Source: Microbacterium sp. 11MF (GTDB lineage Bacteria > Actinomycetota > Actinomycetes > Actinomycetales > Microbacteriaceae). From it: 64,000 nucleotides of DNA. Below are positions 49,366 to 59,538 of the stretch, piece after piece. The stretch lies in contig NZ_KB911459.1 of assembly GCF_000383475.1 (NCBI RefSeq), positions 572,467 to 636,466 on the forward strand. Direction: 5' to 3'. The stretch's first letter is position 1. Every line of letters starts with the position of its first letter. A program made the position numbers and the translations under genes. The notes beneath the pieces were generated by a model. The model had not been told where the DNA came from. It did no database searches and saw nothing but the letters and a program-made list of their open reading frames with translations.

Positions 49366-50536
49366 CCACGAGCGCGACGCATCCGGCCCCGCCCAGGACC
49401 TGCAGGATGCGCGGGTAGCGCCGCGCTCCGCCCCGCTGTCGGAAGGCCGCGATGTTCGCGACGAGGTAATACGTCAGGACGCCGAACGACGAGAAGCCGA
49501 TCGCCCCTCGGACGTCGCCGAGCAGGACGATGGCCACGACCACCGCGACGACGGCGATCTCGGCGTTCCGCGGCACGTGCCACCGCGGGTCGACCGCCGC
49601 GAGCAACCGCGGCAGGTCGCCCTCCCGGGCCATCGCGAACGAGGTCCGTCCGATCCCGGCGATGAGGGCGAGCAGGGCGCCGAGGGATGCCGCGGCCGCA
49701 CCGACGCGGACGATCGGGGCGGCGGCATCCCACCCTGCGGCGCGGACGACGTCGACGAGGGGTGCGGTCGCGGCGGCGAGGCCGTCCGGGCCGAGGACGC
49801 GGAGGGCGGCGACGCCGATCACGGCGTACACGACCAGTGCGCCGCAGAAGGCGAGGACGATCGCCCGCGGGATCGTCCTCGCGGGGTCCCTGACCTCCTC
49901 GCCGAGGGTCGCGATGCGGGCGTACCCCGCGAAGGCGAAGAACAGGAGCCCGGCCGCCTGGAGGATGCCGAGCGGCCCCGAGACGAACCACCCCTGGCCG
50001 AACCACCCCGACGCCGTCGCCGCCGTCTGCGCAGGCGGCGAGGCGAACCCGGCGACGGCGGTGACGCCGAGCACCAGCAGAACGATGGTCACGAGGATGC
50101 GTGCCACCTGAGCGGTGCGGGTGATGCCGAAGAGGTTCACCGCGCCGAGGGCGAGGGCCGCCCCCGCGGCGACGGGGCGTTCCCACCCGGCGGGAGCGAC
50201 ATAGGCGGCGAACGTCAGGGCCATCGCCGCGCAGCTGGCGGTCTTCCCGATCACGAAGCCCCACCCGGCGATGAAGCCCCACCAGGGTCCGAGTTCCGCG
50301 CGCCCGTGTGCGTAGACGCCGCCGGATGTCGGATGCACCGCCGCGAGCTGCGCCGTCGAGGTGGCGTTGCCGAAGGCGACGAGTGCGGCGATCCCGAGCC
50401 CGACGAGGAGTCCCGTCCCGGCCGCCTGCGCCGCAGGGACGAACGCGGCGAAGACCCCGGCGCCGATCATCGCGCCGAGACCGATGACCACGGCGTCCGC
50501 GAGCCCGAGACGACGAGCGAGGGCGGGGGAGGACAC
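49271..50536 (-). CDS. APC family amino-acid permease
   Basis: 421 residues, about twelve membrane spans. N-terminal motif VVIGLGAMIGAGVFAAFVPAAQAAGTG and the segment GWGFVIGKTASCAAMALTFAAYV identify the APC superfamily. Substrate unknown. I take GTG 50536, six bases after a TACGCT box, over the ATG ten codons upstream. It diverges from the GntR gene. Confidence 0.9.
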   Translation of the reverse strand: MSSPALARRLGLADAVVIGLGAMIGAGVFAAFVPAAQAAGTGLLVGLGIAALVAFGNATSTAQLAAVHPTSGGVYAHGRAELGPWWGFIAGWGFVIGKTASCAAMALTFAAYVAPAGWERPVAAGAALALGAVNLFGITRTAQVARILVTIVLLVLGVTAVAGFASPPAQTAATASGWFGQGWFVSGPLGILQAAGLLFFAFAGYARIATLGEEVRDPARTIPRAIVLAFCGALVVYAVIGVAALRVLGPDGLAAATAPLVDVVRAAGWDAAAPIVRVGAAAASLGALLALIAGIGRTSFAMAREGDLPRLLAAVDPRWHVPRNAEIAVVAVVVAIVLLGDVRGAIGFSSFGVLTYYLVANIAAFRQRGGARRYPRILQVLGGAGCVALVVTLPWPSVPVGIAVLVVGLGYRMLRLRRRAA

Positions 50537-50542
50537 GGCGTG

Positions 50543-50548
50543 AGCGTA
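50543..50548 (-). promoter_or_regulatory. -10 box TACGCT of APC permease
   Basis: Read leftward, TACGCT lies six bases before GTG 50536. Confidence 0.55.
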
Positions 50549-50571
50549 CCGAACCGAGGAGAACATCTTGA

Positions 50572-50594
50572 TAGTTATAGTTGCGCTATAATTA
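50572..50594. promoter_or_regulatory. GntR operator overlapping a consensus TATAAT
   Basis: TAGTTATAG and CTATAATTA form an inverted repeat (8 of 9 paired) around TTGCG. The right arm contains a perfect TATAAT (50587-50592) six bases before ATG 50599, so a protein bound here would block the promoter. It is a very AT-rich patch in a GC-rich region. Autorepression by the GntR protein encoded next is the simple reading. Confidence 0.7.
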
Positions 50595-50598
50595 GTGC

Positions 50599-50955
50599 AT
50601 GTTGATCCGTGTCGACCCCCAGAGCTCGGTGCCGCTGTTCGCGCAGATCGCCGATGCCCTCCGCGCCGACATCACCGCCGGCCGGTTGAGTGACGGCGAG
50701 CGGCTCCCGGCCGCACGCGAAGTGGCCGACGCGCTCCGGGTGAACCTCCACACCGTGCTTCACGCCTACCAGGATCTCCGCGACGAAGGGCTCGTCGACC
50801 TCCGCCGCGGCAGGGGCGCCGTCGTGACCCCTGCCGGTGCGGCCCTCGCCGGCCTCGGGGCGGAGATCACCGCTCTGGTCGACCGCGCACGATCCCTCGG
50901 CGTGTCGCCCGACACCCTGTCCGCCCTCGTCAAGGAGGCTGCTCGTGACCACTGA
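50599..50955 (+). CDS. GntR family regulator, YtrA subfamily
   Basis: 118 residues. N-terminal winged helix (SVPLFAQIADALRADITAGRL, LPAAREVADALRVNLHTVLHAYQDLRDEGLV, RRGRGAVVT) and a short C-terminal helix only, as in YtrA-type regulators that control adjacent membrane-protein genes. ATG 50599, leaderless after TATAAT. It overlaps the next gene by 11 bases, so both are one operon. Confidence 0.93.
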   Translation: MLIRVDPQSSVPLFAQIADALRADITAGRLSDGERLPAAREVADALRVNLHTVLHAYQDLRDEGLVDLRRGRGAVVTPAGAALAGLGAEITALVDRARSLGVSPDTLSALVKEAARDH

Positions 50956-51952
50956 CCGCCCGACCGTCGTCCGCCGCCGGTTCACCCTCGTCGCTCTCGT
51001 GATCCCGGTCGTCGTCGTCGTCGCCTCGATCGCCGTGCAACTCGTCCTGCTGCCGCAGGTCCCGCCGACCATCGCCACCCACTGGGGGTGGACCGGGCGG
51101 GCCAACGGCTTCTCGCCGTCCTGGCTGATGCCCCTCGTCACCGCTCTCATCGGAGGCGCGATCCCTGTGGCGGTCTTCGCCCTGGGCGTCGGTGGTCTCC
51201 GTCGGGGCGATCACGGTTCCTCGTACCGGCTGCTCGGCGCCGTGGCGGTCTTCATCGCGGTGCTCGTGGCGGGGCTGGGGGCGGCGACCCTCGGCATCCA
51301 GACGGGACGAGCGGATGCCGCCGCGGTGCTGCCCCCGCTCCTGCTGCCCGGCGTCATGATCGCCGCGCTCGCCGCCGGCGCCGTGGGATGGGCGATCCAA
51401 CCCCACGCACCGTGGCGCCCCACCCCGGGCGGCACCTCCGCCGAGGTGGACGTCCGACCGGGGGAGCGGGTGGTCTGGCTGCAGGGCGTCTCGCTGGCCC
51501 GCGCGGGAGTCGTCGTGCTCTCGGTCGTCACCGTCATCGGGGTCGCCGCGGCGGTGCCGGTCGTGCTCCTGGCGGACCCCGCGGCGTCGTGGATCTCGCT
51601 CGGCGTCGTCATCGTGCTCGCGGTCCTGTTCGCCGTGACGCTCCGCTACCACGTGCGCGTCGACCCCGAAGGTCTCACCGCGGTGTCGGCCGCCGGATGG
51701 CCCCGCGTCCATGTCCCGATCGACAACGTCATGTCGGCCGAGGTCGTCCAGGTGTCGCCCATGGGCGAGTTCGGCGGGTGGGGCATCCGCCGGTCGGCGC
51801 AGGGCCGCGGCGTCGTCCTCCGAAGGGGTGAGGGCGTCCGCGTGCACCGCCGCGACGGGCAGACGCTCACGGTCACCGTCGACGACGCGGCCACCGCCGC
51901 GGGGCTGCTGAACGCCTACGCCGCATTGACGGCCGGGCGGCGGGGCGATTGA
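50945..51952 (+). CDS. DUF1648 domain membrane protein
   Basis: 335 residues with about six membrane segments in the first 240. The DUF1648 motif LPQVPPTIATHWGWTGRANGF is at about residues 35-55. A C-terminal soluble PH-like region (about 240-335) carries the repeated Val/Arg-rich strands. GTG 50945 has AAGGAGG about seven bases upstream inside the gntR end. GntR-DUF1648 pairs are common in Gram-positives (SdpI-like immunity proteins belong to this broad group), so a role in protection against a membrane-active peptide is possible but unproven. Confidence 0.88.
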   Translation: MTTDRPTVVRRRFTLVALVIPVVVVVASIAVQLVLLPQVPPTIATHWGWTGRANGFSPSWLMPLVTALIGGAIPVAVFALGVGGLRRGDHGSSYRLLGAVAVFIAVLVAGLGAATLGIQTGRADAAAVLPPLLLPGVMIAALAAGAVGWAIQPHAPWRPTPGGTSAEVDVRPGERVVWLQGVSLARAGVVVLSVVTVIGVAAAVPVVLLADPAASWISLGVVIVLAVLFAVTLRYHVRVDPEGLTAVSAAGWPRVHVPIDNVMSAEVVQVSPMGEFGGWGIRRSAQGRGVVLRRGEGVRVHRRDGQTLTVTVDDAATAAGLLNAYAALTAGRRGD

Positions 51953-51960
51953 GTGGCGGC

Positions 51961-54016
<2,056 letters not shown>

Positions 54017-54058
54017 CCCGCGAGCGCACTGCACCGACATCCACGAGAAGGGGGAGCC

Positions 54059-54562
54059 ATGGACACGCCATCGGCTCCCCCTTCCCGTGTCTCCCGCGGT
54101 CGGCGCGCCCGCGACGCGGGCTCCACGACGCGTCGCGTGGACGTCCGGGACTGGGTCGGCGGCATCCGGATGTCGGGGTTCATGGGGATCATGCTCGGCC
54201 TCGTCGTGCTGGCGGCCTTCGTGCTCGTGCCGACGATCGGCACCTACGTCGATCAGCGGCAGCAGATCGCCGCGCTCACGCACGACGTGAAGGCGACGCA
54301 GGACGAGATCGCGCAGCTGAAGACGGAACGCGAACGCTGGCGTGACGAGGCGTACATCGTCGCGCAGGCGCGAGAGCGGCTGTACTACCGGCGCCCCGGC
54401 GAGGTCGTCTACCTCGTCGCGGACGATCTGCCCTCGAACACGATCCAGCCCGAGCAGCGCCCCGTCAGCGGGAGTGTGCAGGAGACCCGGCACGACTGGA
54501 TGACCCAGTTCCTGCGGTCGGTGACCGAGGCGGGCATGGCCAAGACCGTCGCCCCGGGCTGA
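54059..54562 (+). CDS. ftsB: Septum formation initiator protein FtsB/DivIC
   Basis: 167 residues. A cytosolic basic N-terminus (about 1-37), one membrane span at about 38-60 (MSGFMGIMLGLVVLAAFVLV), then a coiled coil (QRQQIAALTHDVKATQDEIAQLKTERERW) and a small extracytoplasmic tail with ARERLYYRRPGEVVY, the conserved DivIC motif. It acts in the FtsB-FtsL-FtsQ divisome complex. GAAGGGGGA lies just before ATG 54059. Both it and DUF501 follow eno as in Mycobacterium. Confidence 0.93.
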   Translation: MDTPSAPPSRVSRGRRARDAGSTTRRVDVRDWVGGIRMSGFMGIMLGLVVLAAFVLVPTIGTYVDQRQQIAALTHDVKATQDEIAQLKTERERWRDEAYIVAQARERLYYRRPGEVVYLVADDLPSNTIQPEQRPVSGSVQETRHDWMTQFLRSVTEAGMAKTVAPG

Positions 54563-54589
54563 CGCCCAGCCCCCGCGCGCGACGCCGGG

Positions 54590-54595
54590 TACCCT
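54590..54595 (+). promoter_or_regulatory. -10 box TACCCT of DUF501 gene
   Basis: TACCCT ends six bases before GTG 54602. Confidence 0.55.
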
Positions 54596-54601
54596 TGAGC
54601 G

Positions 54602-55120
54602 GTGCCCCATCCGACGCTCATGCCCGCCTCCGCTGCCGACCACGACACCATGCGTGAACAGCTCGGCCGGCCCATGCGCGGTGTCATCGGCATCGCGGCG
54701 CGCTGCGTCTGCGGCAACCCGACGGTGGTGGCCACCGAGCCGCGGCTCCCCGACGGCACGCCGTTCCCCACCTTCTACTACCTCACCCACCCGGGGGCGA
54801 CGGCGGCCATGTCGGCGCTGGAGGCCACGCAGGTCATGCGCGAGCTCAACGACGACCTCGCCGCGGACGAAGATCTCGCAGCCGCGTACATGGCCGCGCA
54901 CGTCGCGTACCTCGCCGATCGGGAGGTCCACGGCTCGGTCGAGGAGATCTCCGGTGTGTCGGCGGGAGGCATGCCCACCCGCGTCAAGTGCCTCCACGCC
55001 CTCGCGGCCCATTCGCTCGCCGCCGGGCCCGGGGTCAACCCGATCGGCGACCTCGCCCTCGCCCGCGGCACCTGGTCGCCCGAGCGCTGCACCTGCGCGA
55101 CGCCGAGGACGACCGGATGA
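54602..55120 (+). CDS. DUF501 family protein
   Basis: 172 residues. Conserved actinobacterial protein of unknown function: RPMRGVIGIAARCVCGNPTVV, FPTFYYLTHPGATAAMSALEA, GMPTRVKCLHALAAHSLAAGPGVNPIGD, and a C-terminal PERCTC. Four Cys in CxC pairs suggest a metal site. GTG 54602. Its stop overlaps the protease ATG, so the two are coupled. Confidence 0.9.
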   Translation: MPHPTLMPASAADHDTMREQLGRPMRGVIGIAARCVCGNPTVVATEPRLPDGTPFPTFYYLTHPGATAAMSALEATQVMRELNDDLAADEDLAAAYMAAHVAYLADREVHGSVEEISGVSAGGMPTRVKCLHALAAHSLAAGPGVNPIGDLALARGTWSPERCTCATPRTTG

Positions 55121-56406
55121 GGGGAGCCCGCGCCGCCCTCGCCGCCGCGGTCGTAGGGGTGTCCATCCTCCTGACCGCCGCCGCGCCCGCACCGACGCCG
55201 TCCCCGTCGCCCGCCCCGATAGACCCGGTGCGGAACATGGAGTATTGGCTGAAGGAGTACGGCATCGCCGACGCCTGGAAGACGACCAAGGGCGCCGGGA
55301 CGACGATCGCCGTCATCGACACCGGCATCGGACGAGGCCCGAAGGAACTCGACGGTGCCGTCGTCGGCGGGGCCGACTTCTCAGGCGTGGGCACGGCCGA
55401 CGGTCGCACCCCCGTCGGTGACGAGGACCGCAACCACGGCAGCTGGGTCGCGTCCCTGGCGGCCGGTCGCGGCACCGCTCCCGACAAGGGGATGACGGGG
55501 GTCGCGCCGGAAGCCGACCTCCTGTCGCTGTCCATCGGCTTCGGAGACAACGCGAGCGTGCCCTTCGTCGATCAGGTCGCCGAAGCGATCCGCTGGGCGG
55601 TCGACCATGGCGCAGACGTGATCAACCTCTCCTTCACCACGAACACCCTCGACTGGGATCGCGCGTGGGATGACGCCTTCCTCTATGCGTTCGATCACGA
55701 CGTGGTCGTGGTGGTCGCCGCGGGCAATCGCGAGAGCGGCACCGAGGAGGTCGGCGCCCCGGCGACGATCCCGGGCGTCCTCACCGTCGGCGGTGTCGAT
55801 CGCGAGGGTCGCGCCAGCAACACGGCATCCACTCAGGGCATCACGATCGGCATCTCCGCCCCCAGCGAGGAACTGCTGGGAGTCTCCGCCAACGGCGACC
55901 TCGTCATCTGGGACGGGACGAGCGGCGCCGCTCCGATCGTGGCAGGTGTCGCCGCGCTGGTCCGCTCGGCCCACCCCGAGCTGAGCGCGGGCAACGTCAT
56001 CAACAGGCTCATCAAGACGGCGACCCCCTCCGACCGGGTGAAGAAGGTACCCAGTGCGCTGTACGGATACGGTCTCATCAACGCCGCCAAAGCGGTGACG
56101 GCGTCCGTCCCCCCGGTCTCGGCGAACCCCGCGGACGACCTGCGCGACTGGATCCGCCTGTACCGTCGCGCCGAGTCCTCTCCCGCGCCGAGCGCCACGC
56201 CGACGCCGTACGAGGTCGCGCCGCTTCCCGCAGCCGAGCCCCCGAGCGGTGCCGTGTCCCCCTTGCTGCCGAGCAGTGACACGCTGCGCTACGGTACGGT
56301 GCCGCTCGTCGTTCTCAGCCTGGGGACTATACTGGTCGTGCTCGGGGTCACCGCTGCTGCCCGGCGCATCCGATCGGCGCGCACCCCGCGACCGCCGAGC
56401 CGTTGA
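55117..56406 (+). CDS. Membrane-anchored subtilisin-like (S8, mycosin-like) serine protease
   Basis: 429 residues. Signal peptide about 1-23 followed by a Pro-rich stretch; catalytic triad Asp68 (AVIDTGIG), His107 (RNHGSWVAS) and Ser269 (GTSGAAPIVAG), oxyanion Asn in AAGN. A Pro-rich linker then a C-terminal membrane span at about 392-414 and basic cytosolic tail: the plan of mycosins (MycP). Mycosins belong to type VII secretion systems, but no esx/ecc gene is visible here. The ATG overlaps the DUF501 stop. A TATACT at 56328-56333 near its end could be an internal promoter for ndh. Confidence 0.92.
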   Translation: MRGARAALAAAVVGVSILLTAAAPAPTPSPSPAPIDPVRNMEYWLKEYGIADAWKTTKGAGTTIAVIDTGIGRGPKELDGAVVGGADFSGVGTADGRTPVGDEDRNHGSWVASLAAGRGTAPDKGMTGVAPEADLLSLSIGFGDNASVPFVDQVAEAIRWAVDHGADVINLSFTTNTLDWDRAWDDAFLYAFDHDVVVVVAAGNRESGTEEVGAPATIPGVLTVGGVDREGRASNTASTQGITIGISAPSEELLGVSANGDLVIWDGTSGAAPIVAGVAALVRSAHPELSAGNVINRLIKTATPSDRVKKVPSALYGYGLINAAKAVTASVPPVSANPADDLRDWIRLYRRAESSPAPSATPTPYEVAPLPAAEPPSGAVSPLLPSSDTLRYGTVPLVVLSLGTILVVLGVTAAARRIRSARTPRPPSR

Positions 56407-56426
56407 ATCAAGGAGTTCTTCCGACT

Positions 56427-57830
56427 GTGACTACCACTGTGCCCAAGATTCTGGTCGTCGGAGGCGGCTACGCCGGTTTCTACACGGCGTGGAAGCTCGA
56501 GAAGCACCTCCGCAAGGGTGAGGCCGAGGTCACGATCGTCGACCCGCTTCCGTACATGACCTACCAGCCGTTCCTCCCCGAGGTCGCGGCCGGCGAGATC
56601 GAAGCCCGCCATGTGGTGGTCGGCCTCCGTCGTCACCTGAAGCGCACGCGCGTCGTGACGGCGAAGATCACCGGCATCGACCACGCGAGCAAGACCGCCA
56701 CGGTCACCCCCGAGGACGGCGAGCCCTGGCAGGAGCAGTACGACCAGATCGTCGTCACCGCCGGCGCCGTCTCCCGCACCTTCCCGATCCCCGGCATCGC
56801 CGAGAACGCCATCGGGCTGAAGACCGTCGAAGAGGCCGTCGCGATCCGCGACCGCATCCTCACCAACTTCGACCGCGCCGCGAACCTCCCGGCCGGCCCC
56901 GAGCGGGACCGCCTGCTCACGGTCGTCGTCGTCGGCGGCGGATTCGCGGGCATCGAGGTGTTCGCCGAGACGCGCGCCTTCGCCAGTGCGCTGCTGAAGA
57001 ACTACCCGAACATCACGTTCGAGGAGACCCACTTCCACCTCATCGAGGCCATGGGCCGCATCATGCCCGAGGTGTCGCTCAAGACGAGCGAGTGGGTCCT
57101 GAAGGACCTCGCCAAGCGCGGCGCGAACGTGCACCTCGACACCCAGGTGAAGGGCGCCGTCGACGGCAACGTCGAGCTCTCCACCGGCCAGGTCATCCCG
57201 ACCGACGTCATCATCTGGACCGCTGGCGTCATGGCGAACCCGACCGTCGTCCGCGGCAGCGACCTCCCCGTCGAGGAGCGCGGCCGCATCAACACGCGGG
57301 CCGACCTCCGCGTCGGAACGCCCGAGGCCTTCGTCGAGGGCGCCTGGGCGGCCGGCGACGTCGCTGCGGTGCCCGACCTGAGCGGTGGCGGTGTGGGGGG
57401 CTTCTGCGTCCCGAACGCACAGCACGCCGTCCGCCAGGGCAAGCTGCTCGCGAAGAACGTCGTCGCCGTGCTGCGGGGCGAGGAGCCCAAGGAGTACTTC
57501 CACAAGAACCTGGGCGCCGTCGCCGGCCTCGGTCTCTACAACGGCGTGTTCCAGTCCGGCAAGATCGCCGTCAAGGGCTTCTTCGCCTGGATCGCGCACC
57601 GCGGCTACCACGGCCTGGCCATGCCCACCTTCGAGCGCAAGTTCCGCGTCGTCGGCGACTGGTGGCAGAACTTCTGGCTCGGCCGCGACAACGTCTCGCT
57701 CGAGACGCTGCAGAACCCGCGCGAGGTCTTCGAGCGGTTCGCGTCGCGTCCGCGCCCGGCGGCTCCCGAGACACCCCCGATCGACCCGAAGTCGGTCGCC
57801 GCGGAGAAGACCGGCACGGTCGCCAGCTGA
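56427..57830 (+). CDS. ndh: Type II NADH dehydrogenase
   Basis: Non-proton-pumping NADH:quinone oxidoreductase at the inner face of the membrane. 467 residues. FAD motif ILVVGGGYAGFYTAWKL, NADH motif VVVVGGGFAGIEVFAE, and GAWAAGDVAAVPD; a C-terminal amphipathic region (AVKGFFAWIAHRGYHGLAMP) for membrane binding. I choose GTG 56427, eleven bases after AAGGAG. A TTG at 56403 overlapping the protease stop precedes that ribosome site and is unlikely. Confidence 0.95.
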   Translation: MTTTVPKILVVGGGYAGFYTAWKLEKHLRKGEAEVTIVDPLPYMTYQPFLPEVAAGEIEARHVVVGLRRHLKRTRVVTAKITGIDHASKTATVTPEDGEPWQEQYDQIVVTAGAVSRTFPIPGIAENAIGLKTVEEAVAIRDRILTNFDRAANLPAGPERDRLLTVVVVGGGFAGIEVFAETRAFASALLKNYPNITFEETHFHLIEAMGRIMPEVSLKTSEWVLKDLAKRGANVHLDTQVKGAVDGNVELSTGQVIPTDVIIWTAGVMANPTVVRGSDLPVEERGRINTRADLRVGTPEAFVEGAWAAGDVAAVPDLSGGGVGGFCVPNAQHAVRQGKLLAKNVVAVLRGEEPKEYFHKNLGAVAGLGLYNGVFQSGKIAVKGFFAWIAHRGYHGLAMPTFERKFRVVGDWWQNFWLGRDNVSLETLQNPREVFERFASRPRPAAPETPPIDPKSVAAEKTGTVAS

Positions 57831-57844
57831 TCGCCCCCTTCGAA

Positions 57845-57878
57845 CGACCCCCGTCCGGCGCCTGCCGGCCGGGGGTCG
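57845..57878 (+). terminator. Terminator after ndh
   Basis: Fifteen-base arms (CGACCCCCGTCCGGC with GCCGGCCGGGGGTCG, one mismatch) around GCCT, 14 bases after the stop, followed by CTCTCGTTG. Strong hairpin. Confidence 0.8.
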
Positions 57879-57910
57879 CTCTCGTTGCGGCCGGGATACC
57901 CTGGCCACGG

Positions 57911-57983
57911 GCCCCCATAGCCCAATGGCAGAGGCAGGCGACTTAAAATCGCTTCAGTCTGGGTTCGAGTCCCAGTGGGGGTA
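57911..57983 (+). tRNA. tRNA with anticodon TAA (Leu by code) but class I fold
   Basis: 73-base cloverleaf. Acceptor GCCCCCA pairs with TGGGGGT (a G1-T72 wobble at the end), discriminator A. D arm with GCCCAATGGCAGAGGC; anticodon stem GGCGA/TCGCT with loop CTTAAAA gives TAA; variable loop is only TCAGT, five bases; T arm CTGGG-TTCGAGT-CCCAG. Normal bacterial tRNA-Leu has a long variable arm, so although TAA reads UUA (Leu), the identity is uncertain. CCA not encoded. Confidence 0.85.
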
Positions 57984-57988
57984 CGGTC

Positions 57989-58801
57989 TCATCCCGCCAG
58001 GATGCTGGGGGGATCGGAATCCCGCCAGCGTTCGATCGTTTGGGTCGTCCAGAACACGGCGAAGGCGCCGAGCGCGATCGCTTCGCCGATGAGCACTCCG
58101 ACGGTCTGGGGATGCCGGATCGCGGCGATGATCGTCAGGACGAGCGCCGCCACCATGACGACCGCGACGGCCGTGTACACCCGCCGGTAGACGGATGCGG
58201 GGCGCTCTCCGCCGCCGAACACGGTGACGAGCGGAACGGCGGCGAACATCGCGAAGAAGCAGACGGTCGCGACGAGGTGCAGGTTGACGCCCCCGGCGAA
58301 GGGAAAGCCCCGGGAGAGTCCGGGCGTGAACGTGAGGACGCCCAGCGAGGCCGCGGTGACCACCGCGATGCTCCCGACGATCACGACCCGCCGCCGTGCG
58401 ATCCCACCCCGGGCGGCGAGCACGATCCCCAGGACGACGGCGGCCGCGACCATCACGATGTAGACGCCCACGCCGTTGCGGACGGTCGGCAGGACGTCGT
58501 CGGGCACGAACGCCCTCTCGCGATAGCCGGTCGGGACGATGGCGATGAGCGGGGCGAAGACGGCGGCGACGTCAAGCAGGATCGACTCCGCATCGCGTCC
58601 CGACAGTGCCAGCAGCGCGACGGCCGCAGCGGTGAGGCCGCCGACGAACACGCCTCGGGCGGGGGAGTAGAAGTAGGCGCTGATCGAGGGGAGCGGCACC
58701 CAACCGTCCTGCGCCATCTGGAAGAGGACGGATGCCGCGATGGCCACCACGATCCCGACGAGGGCGAGGCGGAGGGAGCGATGCGTCTGCAGACCCGTCA
58801 C
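57989..58801 (-). CDS. Multi-span membrane protein of unknown function
   Basis: 270 residues with about eight predicted spans. Notable conserved-looking stretch PSISAYFYSPARGVFVGGL after the first span, and TPGLSRGFPFAGGVNLHLVATVCFF later. I do not recognise a functional family; homologues are usually called hypothetical or permease-like. GTG 58801 lies seven bases after TAGGGT. It ends six bases from the tRNA on the other strand. Confidence 0.85.
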   Translation of the reverse strand: MTGLQTHRSLRLALVGIVVAIAASVLFQMAQDGWVPLPSISAYFYSPARGVFVGGLTAAAVALLALSGRDAESILLDVAAVFAPLIAIVPTGYRERAFVPDDVLPTVRNGVGVYIVMVAAAVVLGIVLAARGGIARRRVVIVGSIAVVTAASLGVLTFTPGLSRGFPFAGGVNLHLVATVCFFAMFAAVPLVTVFGGGERPASVYRRVYTAVAVVMVAALVLTIIAAIRHPQTVGVLIGEAIALGAFAVFWTTQTIERWRDSDPPSILAG

Positions 58802-58808
58802 ACCTGCG

Positions 58809-58814
58809 ACCCTA
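58809..58814 (-). promoter_or_regulatory. -10 box TAGGGT of membrane protein gene
   Basis: Read leftward, TAGGGT is seven bases before GTG 58801. Confidence 0.57.
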
Positions 58815-58883
58815 CAAGCCGCATCCCGTGTGCAACGCCTGGGAACAGACGCTCGCGGTCCGCACAGGAGACGTCCCCGTCGT

Positions 58884-58889
58884 TAGGAT
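58884..58889 (+). promoter_or_regulatory. -10 box TAGGAT of lemA
   Basis: Followed by a short leader with GGAGA about five bases before ATG 58914, so lemA has a conventional ribosome site. Confidence 0.45.
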
Positions 58890-58913
58890 GATGAGGCTAT
58901 CGATCGGAGATTC

Positions 58914-59480
58914 ATGGAATACCTCATCCCGGTCCTCGTCGTCGTCGCCCTCCTCGTCATCGTCGGCGTCTACCTGTGGGCCACCTACAACTCCCTCGTC
59001 GCCCTGGCTGTGAGGGTGGATGAGGCGTGGAGCGACATCACGGTGCAGCTCAAGCGCCGTGCGGACCTGCTGCCCAACCTCATCGAGACGGTCAAGGGCT
59101 ACGCCGCTCACGAGAAGGCGGTCTTCGAGAACGTGACGCAGGCGCGTGCCGAGACGCTCACGGCGTCCACGCCCGCGGACGCGGGTGTGGCCGAGGGCCA
59201 CATGCAGCAGGCGCTCAAGTCGCTGTTCGCCGTCGCGGAGGCCTATCCGCAGCTGCAGGCGAGCCAGAACTTCCTCCAGCTCCAGCAGGCGATCGTCGAC
59301 ACCGAGGACAAGATTCAGGCGTCGCGCCGCTTCTACAACGGCGGCGTCCGCGAACTGAACACGAAGATCAAGGTGTTCCCCAACAACCTCTTCGCCCGCC
59401 GGCTCGGTTTCGGTGAGCGGGAGTTCTTCGAGGTCGTCGACGGTGCGGCGATCGCCGAGCCGCCGAGGATCCAGTTCTGA
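58914..59480 (+). CDS. lemA: LemA family protein
   Basis: 188 residues. N-terminal membrane helix (LIPVLVVVALLVIVGVYLWAT), then the helical LemA domain: NSLVALAVRVDEAWSDITVQLKRRADLLPNLIETVKGYAAHE, NFLQLQQAIVDTEDKIQASRRFYNGGVRELN and NLFARRLGF. Known as a conserved envelope protein in many bacteria; its biochemical role is unclear. No htpX-type protease or TPM-domain gene, which often neighbours lemA, is seen here. Confidence 0.94.
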   Translation: MEYLIPVLVVVALLVIVGVYLWATYNSLVALAVRVDEAWSDITVQLKRRADLLPNLIETVKGYAAHEKAVFENVTQARAETLTASTPADAGVAEGHMQQALKSLFAVAEAYPQLQASQNFLQLQQAIVDTEDKIQASRRFYNGGVRELNTKIKVFPNNLFARRLGFGEREFFEVVDGAAIAEPPRIQF

Positions 59481-59526
59481 CTGCGACGCCGGGCGGAGGC
59501 GCGCCGTCCCGCATGGCCGGGCGTCC

Positions 59527-59532
59527 TAGGAT
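59527..59532 (+). promoter_or_regulatory. -10 box TAGGAT of AI-2E permease gene
   Basis: TAGGAT ends six bases before GTG 59539. Confidence 0.57.
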
Positions 59533-59538
59533 GAGCCA

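Noticed and set aside
56403..56426. TTG start for ndh overlapping the protease stop
   Set aside because: It lies before the AAGGAG ribosome site, and the eight residues it adds do not resemble the family.
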